Assembly: GCA_023374025.1 (NCBI GenBank)
Contig: SIJG01000053.1
Location: forward strand, 620,001 to 684,000
Reading direction: 5' to 3'
Source: Heterodera schachtii
Lineage: Eukaryota > Nematoda > Chromadorea > Rhabditida > Heteroderidae
DNA: 64,000 bases
Positions 26,646-38,315 of this stretch are shown here, one piece after another; the stretch's first letter is position 1, and the number at the start of each line of letters is the position of its first letter. Below the pieces are notes generated by a model. That model searched no databases, had not been told where the DNA came from, and saw only the letters and a list, made by a program, of their open reading frames with translations. A program made the position numbers and the translations under genes.

Positions 26646-27760
26646 TCAACGACGAGGAGATCGACTTCTAAAGCGGCCGTTGTTCCCCAAAGGAATTTGA
26701 TTTGCGCCAGACGCGCGCATCGGAGGCGGCGAGCGCGAGCGACGGCCGCGACGCGGAGGCGACAAACGAGCGGCAAAACGACGCGCAGGGGAACGGCTCC
26801 GCTCGCGCTTAATCCCAATGCCCATAGAATTAATGCCGACGGGCGAATGACCACGACCTAAACGAAGCAATAAGTAAACCGAAGAAAACACTCCCCATGT
26901 GCTCTAACCTCCGCCGGTCCCTTTGAAAGGAAAAGTCATTTCGCACTGAATTTCCAGTCCGTCAATTTGACCTCCGTCCATATGTTTCAGAGCCTTCTCC
27001 GCATCCTCCGCCTTTTCATACTCCACATAGCCGTATCCCCGGGGCAAATGCACATGCACACGGTCCATTGGTAACTCACAGGACTTTAGAGCCCCAAACA
27101 GAGCGAAGATTTCCTCCATGTGCGCTTTTGTGATATTTCTGCTTAGATTTCTGAAAAATTCATTTGTATTTCAATAAATTACAACAAAAATTACCTAACA
27201 CAAAGTCGGCGTGGCGGTGGTTCCGGAGTACGTTCCCTTTTCACTGGTGGTGGTGATGGAGCCGCGCGTTCATGACGAGGCGAGCGCGAACGGCGACGCG
27301 GGCCGCGGTTAATAGGCGACGGACGACGACGACGGGGAGACGGTGAACGGCGAGAGCTGACAGTGCTTTTCTCTGTTTTCGGTTGGACACGATGGGGAGA
27401 ACGCGACCTATTAAACGGAAAGAATACGAGTGGATTAACAGTCCCCCCGTCCAATATAAGTAAAAGAATTTGCGAATAAGTGTATACATCGAAATGAGAG
27501 AGCAAAAACATTGGTTAGCTTAGCCAATAGAGTCCCTAACAGGTTAACCTTCTTGGAGAACGACGTGTAGTACGATCGTCACGAGCAGAAGGACGAGCAG
27601 CCGCTCTTTGTTTCTTTGGGGACGGTGAACGAGAAGCAGTGGTGGAAGAGGACGAAGATGAACCTGATGAGCTAGAACCAGTGCTAGAAGAGCTTCCAGA
27701 ACTCGAAGAACTTGACGAACGGCGGCGACGCTTAGGCGATTCCTTGCGCCTCTCGACCAT
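26646..27760 (-). CDS. rnps-1: RNA-binding protein with serine-rich domain (RNPS1)
   Basis: Splicing activator and exon-junction/ASAP complex component. Four exons (minus): 27549-27760, 27195-27407, 26909-27150, 26646-26857, giving 292 residues. The N-terminus is a serine run followed by SPRRRRPSP-type RS repeats. The single RRM is in exon 3 (ITKAHMEEIFALFG, GYGYVEYEKAEDAEKALKHM, then DGGQIDGLEI, very close to human DGGQIDGQEI). The C-terminus is RS-rich (RRGRRSRSPPP). The start ATG opens MVERRKESPKRRRR. It is the first of three same-strand genes, and the USO1 start lies 294 bases downstream. Confidence 0.94.
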
Positions 27761-28298
27761 TATACGATTTTCAAAAAACAAATACTAAACGACACTGAAT
27801 CAAGAAACTGGTAATACTGCCCATATTTCCCCCTTTTTTTAGAAAGAATTGCTTTAATGTCACAAAAACATGTTTAGGGGGGGTTTTCAGAATATCATGA
27901 ATAGAACATTCATCTTGACCAACTTCGGATTCGAACAAGAAGTCGGAATTTTATGTCGGAGATTTTACGAAAACTTTTGCAAATTGCATACCAAGATAGA
28001 AAAATTTTGTAAATTTTGATTTTTGGCATTTTGCATTTTGCTACACAATTTCAAAAAATTTCGGCATTTTTGAAGTTAGATGTCCCAAGAAATACCTCTG
28101 GAATTTTATTAAAAACCAAGGGGGGGGGGGAACCCTTTTGGTTTTTTGAATTTATTGAATAGGCCACAATTGTTGGGATTAGTCCGCGGAAAAACCCATA
28201 TAATCAAGAACTTCCCCTAGGTATTTTATTCAAATTATAGGTACTTATTTTTACAATATTCTGAAGAAAGTTTATTTATTGGTTGTTTGATCATTAAA
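27761..28298. other. Divergent intergenic region, RNPS1 / La
   Basis: 538 bases of AT-rich sequence with a G run near 28119-28130. It must carry both promoters. No further feature is visible. Confidence 0.4.
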
Positions 28299-30314
28299 AT
28301 GGCAACAAATGGAGAGGTCAAGTCTGAGCAACAATTGGATGAAAAAATAATGAAACAAATTGAGGTATGTATGATTCATTTATCAATTTATGAAAGGGTT
28401 TACTCTATTTTTAGAGGTTCGATAAGAAAACCTTTGAACCCTTAATTTAAATTTTGTGATAGTTAGGCTAAAATCTTGAACCCCCTTTTCAGTATTATTT
28501 CGGTGATATAAATTTGCCGCGCGACAAATTCCTCCAAGAAGAGATGAAGAAAGACGATGGCTGTATGTTTTGCTGTTGTCCACAATTGTTTGACCTTTTC
28601 TTAGGGGTTTCGCTTACGACGATGCTAAAATTCAACCGACTGGCGGCATTAAGCACTGATTTGGACCAGATCACCTCAGCCCTGAAAGATTCACATCTCA
28701 TCGACGTGTCGGACGATAACGTAAAAATCCGTCGAAACCCCGAAGAACCGCTACCCGAAAACACTTTGGAATATTGGCAGGAGATTAAGCGTCGTACCGT
28801 TTACCTGGTATGTTCATTTTATTTCAATCACAAAAGTTATACCAAAACATTGTACCGCTTTAGAAAGGATTCCCGCAAGAGAGTACTTTGGACGAAATTG
28901 CTAAATTTGTAGGAAAGTTCGGCGAAGTGAAAAACATTCTGATGCGAAAGACCAGAGGGAGCAAAGAAACGCCCAAAGTGTTCAAAGGATCAGTCTTCGC
29001 CACTTTTGTGGACCAGGAACAGGCGAAAAAATTGGCGTCGGTTAAGGACCTCAAGTTCAAGGTGGTTGAGCTAAAAATCAAATGAAACAAAAAGAGAAAA
29101 CGGGCATTTATTGTTTTAAGGACGAATACGCAATGGTCAACAAAATGCAGGAGGATTATTGGGCGGAAAAAAACAATGAACGACGACAACAGCGGGAACT
29201 GAAGAAGCAAATGCGAAAGGAGACCATCGATAAGCAAAATCAGTCGCATTTTGTCAAGGGATTGGTGCTGAAACTTAGCGGTCTGCCAATGCAAAGCGGG
29301 GAGACGAAGAAGGAAGTGAGCGTGCACAAACTCAAAGAGTTCTTTGAACCGTATGGCCAACCGGCGTATGCAGTGATCGAAGGCTCGGAGGTGACTGACT
29401 GACAAAAGAGCGGGGTTTTGTCCATTGTTTTCTTTACATTGTTAAAAATGGGTGTTTCTAATTTAATTTCTGTGCTTTCATGGTGCTGAATCAGCTTGAT
29501 TTTGTGAGATGACGCCGTTTAATCTATGATTTTCATCAGTTGACTTTGGCTTTTAACTCTAACATCCATCCTTTTAACCTTTTAAATTGTGTCCTATTTT
29601 TTGCAAAAGCTTCTCTTTAAGCGCTTTCGAATGTTATCAATAGTTTACGATTTTACTGTTAATGAAAAAAATACAATAAAACCTAAGAATCTCATTTTTT
29701 CATATGATAAAAACGAATTCATAGTCATTCGTGCTCAGCGCCATGCAAAACAGCAACATAAATTTTTGGCTTAAAATAAAATAGTTAGAGAAACTCCAAT
29801 TCTTTAGCGATTTTTATTTATCAAATTCATTTTCAGGCCACGCTTCGTTTTGGTGGTAGTGAAGAAAACGCAGCGCAAGAGGCGTGGCAGAAGGCAGTTG
29901 CAGCAGCGGAAGGGGGGAAAGTGATGATGGATGGTTCGGAAATCACAGCAGTTTTGCTGGAGGGCGAACAGGAAGCCCAATACTGGACGGAGTTCACTAA
30001 GTCCAAGGTGGAAAAGCAGCAACGGATGAAGCAGGGCAAAGCAAAGGGCAAAAGTGGGAAGTTTGACCAGCAACAACAGGCGAGACGAAACAGAAAAAGG
30101 GGACACGAACAGAAACAGGACGAAGAGGGCAGAAAGGCGAAGGTTGGAAGGGACGGAGGGCAGCTGGGAAAGGAAGACAAAATCAATTTTTGACCTTAAG
30201 AGGACTGTGTTCAAAGATGAAGCTGAGGAGGAGGAGGAAGTGGGCGGAGGAACAAATGGCAAGGGAAGTGGAAAGGCAGTGGAAGCGAACGGCGCTAAAA
30301 AGACGGAAGAGTAA
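28299..30314 (+). CDS. La ribonucleoprotein (SSB/La autoantigen homolog)
   Basis: Binds 3-prime UUU-OH ends of RNA polymerase III transcripts. Seven exons: 28299-28364, 28493-28562, 28605-28807, 28864-29061, 29121-29390, 29837-30142, 30201-30314, giving 408 residues, the same length as human La. The La motif (YYFGDINLPRDKFLQEEM, LKFNRLAALSTD, KIRRNPEEPLPE) is followed by RRM1 (FVGKFGEVKNILMR, FKGSVFATFVD), a charged helical linker and RRM2 (KLKEFFEPYG). A basic, acidic-ended tail completes it (RTVFKDEAEEEEE). Exon 5 ends at GAG before gtgactgac, not at the TGA that follows. Intron 5 is unusually long (446 bases). The final 58-base intron restores the acidic tail frame. Confidence 0.95.
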
Positions 30315-32061
30315 TTTGGAACGGAGAAGAAGGAAGTGAAAAACGTTGTTACTTTTTGTTTTCTAATTCATTTCAATACTTGGGTCGAATAAATATTCTT
30401 CATTCGAAATATTTAATAAATCGGTTGCAAATAATTTTGGCACTTTAACTGTTTCTTTCTTCGGTTTAACGATTCAAAAACAAGTCGCGGCAAAATGCTG
30501 CAACAGTCATGACCCAGTAGGATTTCTTCGTGCCTTCTCATATCATTTGCATTTTTGGCATTAACCTAAATTTTTGAAATTCTCTAATTTAAATATTTTA
30601 ATGGCAATGATGTAGTTTTGTGGTTTCTGCGTAAAATAAATTTAAGAAACATTTTTTCTAGGATAGAAAAATACGCTGATTACGAATCTGAGCTCGGATT
30701 TTGCAAATCATTGATTTGTCTATGATTTTTTTGATTTTGTCTATGATTTTTCATCAAGTACCTATTTTTTTCTAAAATTTTATTTTTAAAAAATTTTCTT
30801 TCCGATGAATTAAGAGTAAAAAAAATGCGCTGATCATGAATCTGAACTTTGATTTCGATAAATCAATGTTTTTGTCTATTATTTTTCTTCATTATCAAAA
30901 AAATAAACTGCAGCCAAGCGGGCTCGAACCCCAGACCCCTTAAGGGCCAGTTATTATTTCAAAAATCGTAATAAAATCAAAAACGAGTTCTCCAGACATT
31001 TAGGTAATAGCTCATTCGAAAGCTCTTTTTAAACTCTACAACATATGTATATGAGTTTTTTACGCCGACTAATTTTCTTAAAATTTAGGAAAAAACAAGT
31101 GCTTGATGAAAAGTATTAGACAAAATCAAAAAAAATCATAGACAAAATCAATGATTTTGCAAAATCCGAGCTCAGATTCGTAATCAGCGTATTTTTCTAT
31201 CCTAGAAAAAAGGTTTCTTAAATTTATTTTACGCAGAAACCACAAAACTGCACCATTGCCTTTTTTTAATTTCGTTTAACTATCGAACTTGGAGCAGAAG
31301 GATAAAAGATAAAAATATGTTATTGTCAAAATAAGTCGTCAAATCGCTTGTCGAAATAGTCTGGCGAAATCGCTTACTGTCGAGATCAGTCACGGTCGGA
31401 ATTTCCCGGCACGCGAGCGGCGTCGTTTTTTTCATTTAGGTAAAGTGACAAAGGACGGAGGTTCGAGTCCGTCGTGCAACATGCATATTTTAATTTATTT
31501 TTGTCCAAAAAATAAAAAACGACGATTTTTGAGAATTATTTTTGGAGGTTTTTGCTAACCAAATTGAACAATCTTGGTATCATTCGAGAGCTCTTGATGA
31601 GGAGAAGCTTTTTCTAAGCAAATCCTAAACAATTTGATGAGTTGAAAAAGATATGAGGCTTCAAAATTTTGTTTTTTGAATAATTCGTAAACTAACAGAT
31701 AAAATCAAAAAATAACATATGAATCGATGCACAATTTTGTTCTCTATCGGTATGCAAAATTTGGTATGGATTTAACAAGTAGGAAAAAAGTTAAACAGGA
31801 AAAGACACTACTAATATCTTTTAGAATACATTTAAAATCTTTAAAGACTCATTTCGTTCGTTATTAAATGTCGGACGATTCATTGATTTTTTTCACGGGC
31901 AATTAAGAGAATTTTGAAATAAACTATTTTATATAATTTGTCACCTTCACCTTAATGTTTGGCTTTAAATAGTTGTTTTTTTCATAATCTTGTGAAATTT
32001 TTCATGTAGAATTTGAGTATAGCTAATAGGTACATTGCATTATATTTCTGTTGTTCAGCAA
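30315..32061. other. Intergenic repeat-rich region
   Basis: Contains the palindrome at 30603-31260, two tRNA T-arm-like stretches (near 30914-30935 and 31446-31465) and a block near 31570-31600 resembling the ATTCGAAAGCTCTT arm of the fold-back family at 1-840. No protein-coding gene is supported until the ATG at 32062. Confidence 0.6.
30603..31260. repeat. Palindromic MITE-like element, family B
   Basis: The left arm starts GGCAATGATGTAGTTTTGTG and the right arm ends CAAAACTGCACCATTGCC. The arms pair over more than 200 bases, including CTGATTACGAATCTGAGCTC and its complement. Its loop contains a GGCTCGAACCCC sequence typical of a tRNA T-arm in reverse orientation. There is no ORF. Confidence 0.8.
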
Positions 32062-34063
32062 ATGAATACCGTTCGAATCTCTTTACTAATTCCAGCTCTT
32101 CGTCGTTGTGAGTTTATTGTTTTTTGCTGTGGTTGGATGAATATCCCATTAATTTTATCGTTAGGTATTCGGTATCGATGCATTCATTCGTTTCGACGGA
32201 GTCAACTCACGAAAACCGCCGCGTCAACTGATCGCGCTTCGAATGGCTCTTCCGATCAGCCGTGGTGGCATCAATTTGTTAACGCGTCCCGCGTAATTTT
32301 TAAATGACAAATTCTTCCTGTCTACTTGTGTTTTGAGTTCTTCATACCCGTTCTTACATTTTCTCTAATTTTTATTCGATTTACTCATGTCAAACTAAAT
32401 TAAATTAAATGCCTTTTTTAATTGAATTTTTAAGGAATCGACGAGCAAACCGACTTTGGTCGTGCGATTCGCTTATTCTCCCTTCGGTCGTTCCTCTTCC
32501 TTTTTTGGTCGTCTTGGTGAATCTGTCGTCATTTACCCGGTCAAATTGGCAACATTCACCTTTTTTATTATCGGCAGTGTTCAACTTTTACGTTGGTACT
32601 TCGGAATTCAGGTCAACAAAAAAACAACAATACCGATTCCACTCAATGACAAGCCTCAGTTTCTTAGACTTTTTCAATCAAAATTTAGTATTTTTTTTTT
32701 GGACAAATCTATTAACATATTTTTCTTACGTTCCCCCCAAGCCCGTAGCCAGAAGGGGGGGGGGCGGGAATCTGAAGACTTTTTTTTTGCTCTTCGGGCA
32801 AAAATTATTTTCTATTGTTAGTTTAAAAATTCAGCGCTCGAGAGCGAACCGTTTTTTGCGCCGAAAAGTGTCAAATTTTTGCCAATTTGGGCTAAAATTC
32901 TAAAAACTTAAGTAAACTGTGGGTCCGGCGGTGCCGATATGCGCCGCCGGGAAAATTTTTGAAAATTTGAGTGCACTTTGTTACGAAAATCGCCTATAAA
33001 ATCAAAAATGTACCCAGAAAATTTTAAAATTTTCGTTTCGGGGGGGGGGGGGAATTCCCCCCCCCCCCAGCGTTTTCCCCCAAGAAATTTTTTTTAACAA
33101 ATTTACAAATAGTTAGAAATTTTTCAAGAAAAAATCTTAAAAAGTTTTATATAAGAAAATTGTGCTTTAAAACAGGAAAGTGCCACAAATCGCACTATAA
33201 ATAACAAAATTGTAAAAAATGGTCGTCGCCAATGGCTCTAAATCCCAAAATCGGCCTTTTTGGTGAAAATCTGTTGCTGGACCCCTTCGAAAAAAGCAGT
33301 TCTTATACACCATTCATTCACTCATTTTTTTGTAGAAAGCGACCTGTGAACACGGGTGGCGGCTCACTCACCGATCAGCCGAGTTGGACCACCGATAAAG
33401 TCGAAGTGACCTTCGACGACTTGCGCGGGGTTTGTTTGAATTGAAAATATATTTAATTCTGTTCTAATTGATAGCTGGACGAAGCCAAGGTGGAGGTGAA
33501 AGAAATTGTTGATTTTTTGAGGGACCCGCGTCGTTACACTTCGCTTGGTGTTCGTTTGCCAAAAGTCCGTGGGTCAAATAACATTTTAGAATCTTTTTTT
33601 TCTCAGGGTGTTCTGTTTGTTGGCCCTCCCGGGACGGGCAAAACGCTTTTGGCTCGCGCCATCGCTGGCGAAGTTGACGGTCCGTTCTTCCACGCAGTCG
33701 GCTCCGAGTTTGACGAGATTCTTGTTGGACATTTCGCCAAACGAATTCGCGAACTCTTCAGTGAGTTTACCTTTCGGTTTTGTTTCATTTGTCCCCTCAC
33801 ATGCCGACTTTTCTTTTTATTATTTTGGCTAATTTTCTTTCTTTCTTTTCTCTCCAGGTTTAGCAAAGGAGAATCAGCACTGCTTTGTGTTCAGCGATGA
33901 GATTGACTCGGTGGGCTCAAAACGGGCAAACGATGCCATCTCTCCGCATGCCAACCAAACCATCAACCAACCTTTGGCCGAAATGGACGGCTTCGAACAG
34001 AACCAGGTAATGATCATGATCAGTACAACAAACCGAGCTGATAATCTTGATAAAAAAAACTAA
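32062..34063 (+). pseudogene. Truncated YME1L-like mitochondrial AAA protease
   Basis: Exons 32062-32107, 32165-32292, 32435-32611, 33340-33429, 33475-33564, 33607-33760, 33858-34063 read in phase to a stop (296 residues). Order: an arginine-rich presequence (MNTVRISLLIPALRRC), one transmembrane helix (LATFTFFIIGSVQLLRWYF), a short GGG linker, then the start of an FtsH/YME1L AAA module: VTFDDLRGLDEAK, Walker [16 protein letters not shown], Walker [34 protein letters not shown]. The frame then ends. The pore-loop region reads VGHFAKR where VGVGASR is usual. The second half of the AAA domain with its arginine fingers and the zinc peptidase (HEXXH) are absent, so protease activity is impossible. 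Exon 7 can instead splice at CAG/gtaatg (33986) in phase with the mitoguardin exon at 34215, producing a chimera. Confidence 0.7.
32745..33075. repeat. Intronic repeat with G/C runs (shared with RPT6 intron)
   Basis: Lies in the 728-base intron 3 of the YME1L-like gene. It includes a G run near 32755-32764, the block CCGGCGGTGCCGATATGCGC near 32926-32945 and an opposed G-run/C-run pair at about 33041-33069. The reverse complement of the CCGGCGG block occurs near 50486-50521 in the RPT6 intron, and a weaker relative near 35440-35475. A dispersed element of unknown class. Confidence 0.55.
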
Positions 34064-34214
34064 TTTTTGCATAAATTGGGGGCGTCTGGCGGTATTGTAG
34101 GCGTTGACGTGAATATTTTTGGAATTTTAATGCCCTTTGTTAAGAATTGCTTTAAATTTTCTAAAAATTGTTTTCCAAAAGAACATTTTTTAAATTTTAG
34201 CCCCTCCTTTTTAG

Positions 34215-36330
34215 GTCGCCGTATCCCAAGTACCGCCGCAGGGCGAAGAGCCTCAGCCGTCGCTGACAACAATGGGCACTGACCAAAGTGCAATGGGTCT
34301 GTACAAGCGAGGACTTGAGATGGTGCAACGAGGGGAAGTGCGGTTTCGCAAGAGCAGGTTGGTCCGACTAAAACCTTGAGATTTGATTGGCTTATTAAGC
34401 CGGGCAAATTGGACTATGTTCGCTGAATTTTAATAATTTTTGATTATTGTTTTCAAAATTTTCCAAGCGTTTAGGGCGGAATCATGCGAATGTGAATCTG
34501 AACAAGACTTTGCTGCCAAACTTTACGGGGTTCGTCTCGCCCTTCGTCAAATAATGGACGAACCGCAAATGATTCAGGTGGCGAAATAAGAGGGACACAC
34601 AGAGAGAGAGAGAGAGACGAAAGACACTCACAGAGAGAAGAGGGAGAGTGAGAGACGAAAGACACTCACAGAGAGAAGAGGGAGAGAGAGAGAGAGAGAC
34701 GAAAGACACTCACAGAGAGAAGAGAGAGAAAGAGAGAGGGGGGGGGGGAGAGAAAAAGAGACGGGATGGATAGGGAAGCTAAGCGAGAAGGAACATAACT
34801 TGCGAATGTATTTCCTTCACTTTGTTTCGCTTTCAGTGGCTTATTCAGTCCGGACGCATTATCATCGCCCATTTGCTTCGGCACGACAAAAAAGAGCCGT
34901 CCGACTTTTTTGATGTAATTTCTTATTTTATTCGGAAATAAATTAAATCCAATAAAAGAATGGAAAACAACTTATAGATAATTTAATTTTTTTTTTTTTT
35001 TGCAAATTTTATTGTTTTTTTTTGCAAATATTACTTAATTTATAGGTCTACGACCGAATGATCGCCTTTCTGTTGGACAATAAAAATTCCGCAAAAATTT
35101 GCGAGGAGCTTAAATTGCGCAGAATCGACACGACCAATCTGTGGGATGTGCTGTTCGACATGATCATTTTGGACGCATTTGAAGGTTTCCAAATCATTTT
35201 CTTTAGAAGATAAAATTATTCATTACTTACAATTTGTGGTTAAATTTAGTAACTGTTACTTTTCACAGCTTTAAAATTTATTAGATAAGCAATATTTTAT
35301 AATCAGCCTGAAAGGTGGTCGGCCGCCGGATGACCTTTTTTTGCGATTTTAAGCCATTTGCGAGCGAGGGTGGGGAGAGTCCGACCCCCCCCCCTAAAAA
35401 AATGTATGGTAATTAGTTCAGAAATTCATTAAAAGTTCCGGTATTTTCTCCGGTGTTGCCAATTTGCACCGCCGCCTAATAAATCTTCATAATTTTTTAC
35501 AATTGACACATAGTTTGATCATTATTTAAGGAAAACCCACAAACAAATTGGACTTAGTTTTATCAAAACCCAAAATTCCCGGTCTCGTACAACTTTATTT
35601 TTAGACATGCAAAAATTGCCGTCAGCTGTTACCGCTCTACTCAGAAACGGGTTCATCTCCACATCAATGAAACAGTCGACGGTGGACAGTTTGATTTGGT
35701 CGATGACCAAAGCGAAGCGACAGAGGCTACAAGTGACCAAATAATTGAAATTGCATAACCAAGTTTATGGCATTTGCTCCAATAAATTTTACAATCGCAG
35801 GTCAAAAATGGATTCATTTCCCATTTCTACGACATTTCCCAAGTGATCACCGGCTCTTTGACCATGGGACTGCTCGGCGGAAGCGACAAAGAGTTCCAAG
35901 AACTTTGTGTCTATTTTAAGGTTCCACAATTCAATCTCTGCGTTTAATGAATAATGGACAACTAATTTCAGGAGCAAGTTTGTGCCTTTGTTGTCGATAT
36001 TTTCAACCCGGACAAAGTCCGTTTTACAACGGTCGAACATTTAGCGGAAGACGTGAAGAAACTGTTAATGTATCGAATTGACTTAATAAAGGTGGGCGTT
36101 TCATTAGTTTTGTCTGTCTACGATTTACACAACCTTTGTAAAATAAGGAGCGTTTTCATTAAATGAAAAATTATATTTTTGCTAAACAAAGGGAGGGAAT
36201 GCTTCTCCTTCAAAGTGACCGATTACCAAATTTATTTCAACTTATTTTATTTGACCAGGCTAAACTTGCAACGGACTTTTGCTCGTTTGATTGTGAGCAG
36301 CAGCGAACTCCTTTGATGATGATCAATTAA
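34215..36330 (+). CDS. Mitoguardin (MIGA/FAM73) C-terminal domain
   Basis: Mitochondrial outer-membrane protein promoting fusion and ER contact in other animals. Eight exons: 34215-34357, 34475-34577, 34837-34914, 35046-35184, 35605-35732, 35801-35920, 35972-36091, 36259-36330, about 300 residues ending at a TAA. Matches to MIGA2 are clear: LYKRGLEMVQRGEVRFR, EQDFAAKLYGVRLALRQIM, NLWDVLFDMIILDAFEDM, NGFISHFYDISQVI and KVRFTTVEHLAEDVKKLL. The N-terminal anchor of ordinary mitoguardins is not found upstream. The preceding in-phase exons encode a truncated AAA protease instead. The first exon begins at phase 0 after CCTTTTTAG. It could be a 5-prime-incomplete mitoguardin, a chimera, or a gene starting at the internal Met in exon 1. 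Confidence 0.85.
34600..34760. repeat. GA-rich minisatellite in a mitoguardin intron
   Basis: Three tandem units begin GACGAAAGACACTCACAGAG and are separated by AGAGAG microsatellite, followed by a G run near 34738-34748. Entirely intronic (intron 34578-34836). It generates spurious serine/leucine-rich ORFs on the minus strand. Confidence 0.9.
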
Positions 36331-37222
36331 TGTTGGTTTTAAATTGACTTATTTTGAGTGTTGTTTAATAAATACCCGAAATTTTAAAATAATTTAGTCG
36401 GGCCGTCAATTTTATTGATTTAACTATTTTTTCTACTGCTTTGTTGGAGAGAAACGCACGAAAAACACACTTTTAGCGCAAAAATTTTATTTTTAACGAC
36501 AATATACCAATAAAAATTAAAATCACTGCTTAGAAAATTTAATTAATTTTGTGAAAAAAAAATCATTTTAGAAAATGACTAAAAAGAAAAAAAAATCATT
36601 AAAAAAACAAGATCCGTAAATTCGTTATTTAAAGGCCCGGGCCTTCTATTGTTCAACCCCTATAAAAATCAAATGTAAATTTCAGTATTAGGTATTTCAT
36701 TCTCGGGCTTTTTTCTAATTTTCAATTTTTTGGCCCCTGGGAATTTAGGCTATTATTTGAAAATGCGTGAAGTCAAAAAGCATAATAAACGAAATTTAGA
36801 AGGATGAATTGGACCTAATAAATGTTGTGGTTCTCTTAATCAGACGAAAAATTTTGCAGATGTGAAAGCATGATTGACATTCGGAGATGGACAATTACAA
36901 ATGAATACTACGCAAATATTGTACAATCGAAACATTTATAGAATAAATTTGCCGGTGTTGTACAATGTCAATAGAACTCTATTTCTAGATTTTTACAAAA
37001 AGTTGCACGAAAATTTGGATTTAAAAGGGTAACTAAGGCCAACTGAATCCTCCTTATTGTACGAATGTAACTCATTTTCAAATGTTGCATATGTTTGGCT
37101 GCATAATCGTTAGGCAATTTGCAACCCTTCATTATTTTTATTTATAAGTAAATTACAACAATCTTTAATTGTTTACTCCCGAATAACAAATTATACATTA
37201 AATCGGAATGATAGTCATCACT
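36331..37222. other. Convergent intergenic region
   Basis: About 890 AT-rich bases between the stop codons of mitoguardin and TRAP-gamma. I see no ORF of interest, no palindrome and no RNA gene. Confidence 0.5.
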
Positions 37223-38012
37223 TTACTTCTTTGAAGTTGAGAATAGCAAAACAATGCCCGCAGCGCCATACATCGAGACAAGACAGTTGAAGATGGGCGA
37301 AATGGAGTAGAGAATGAAGAATGAGAGAAAGACGAGCAGCACGAAAAAGAGCTGAGATTGGGGCACCAATTTGAATGGAAAGTGAAATGAAATAAGCATT
37401 CGTATAGTATTAATTGACTAATTGGAATTTGCTTCTAATTTCGGTCTAATGGTGCAAAAGATGGAAAACAGACCAAATTGTTGTAGAAAATGGCAAAAAG
37501 AGTCGCCTCGTAGTCGCCCACTTCGTTCTTTTTCCACAAAATGCGTTCGTCCTTTTCCTTCTTGGACATCTTTTTGTCATCCGACAGAATTCGGTTCATC
37601 TCACGGGCAATGGCGTCACCACGTTTAATTACGATTCTGTTTAAAAACAAACCCATAATTTTGACTCGCAATAAAAAAAGAAAATGGCTTCAAAAGAAGA
37701 CTCACTGATGCTTCAACACATGCTTCATGTTCTTGTAAGACTGGGCTAAAAGGTAAGCCACGCCAATTGCAGCAGCAAGCCAAATGAACCACGAATCGGC
37801 AATTTCCATTTGATGTGCTCCATAAAAGAGATAAACGGGTGTTAGGCCGACAAATGCGGAAATCCCATAGAAAACCAAAGTGCCCTTTTTCGAAACAGCG
37901 GATGAAAAGTCCTAAATGTAAAGTGGCATTTTAATTTTAATTGCCAATTCGAAGTAATTACCTGGAGAAGAAGCTCGTCTTCTCTTGTGAATTTTGCAGC
38001 TCCTTTGGACAT
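37223..38012 (-). CDS. trap-3: Translocon-associated protein subunit gamma (TRAP-gamma/SSR3)
   Basis: Four-helix ER membrane subunit of the TRAP complex, contacting Sec61 and the ribosome. Four exons (minus): 37962-38012, 37706-37911, 37474-37636, 37223-37351, giving 182 residues (human 185). Conserved landmarks are EDELLLQDFSS at the N-terminus, [10 protein letters not shown], and [18 protein letters not shown], nearly identical to human. Paired C-terminal membrane helices follow ([27 protein letters not shown]). Two helices lie in exon 2. All introns are GT-AG and in phase. TRAP-alpha lies 24 kb away in the same window, also on the minus strand. It shares a 303-base divergent upstream region with CMTR1. 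Confidence 0.96.
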
Positions 38013-38315
38013 TTTCAAAACTAAAAAATTCTTATTCTGAAGGAATGAAAGGGTTGGCTGACAACGAAATTTAGCGATTGAAATAAGCACAAGAATAAGG
38101 GAAAGGAGTAAACAAATTTTAATCGAACTAATTTTAATTGAAACGATTTTGGCGTTATTTAAATATTTGTATATAAATATTTTGTCTTTAGCCTTTCTTA
38201 AAAAGAAAAATTCGTTCAGCTTGCTTAGTAAAGGTTAGAAATTTTGGCAATTACTGTATGAATTTTCAGAAAAAAAGAATAATTTTTGGACCGTTCATAT
38301 AATAAGCAACATATC
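38013..38315. promoter_or_regulatory. Divergent upstream region, TRAP-gamma / CMTR1
   Basis: 303 AT-rich bases between divergent starts, which presumably hold both promoters. The trans-splice acceptor for CMTR1 may be near 38271 (TTTTCAG), but this is a guess. Confidence 0.35.

Noticed and set aside
30914..31465. Functional tRNA genes
   Set aside because: Only T-arm-like fragments are visible; I cannot build acceptor, D and anticodon arms around them.
34471..34884. Serine/leucine-rich minus-strand ORFs
   Set aside because: They translate the GA minisatellite and microsatellite in an intron.
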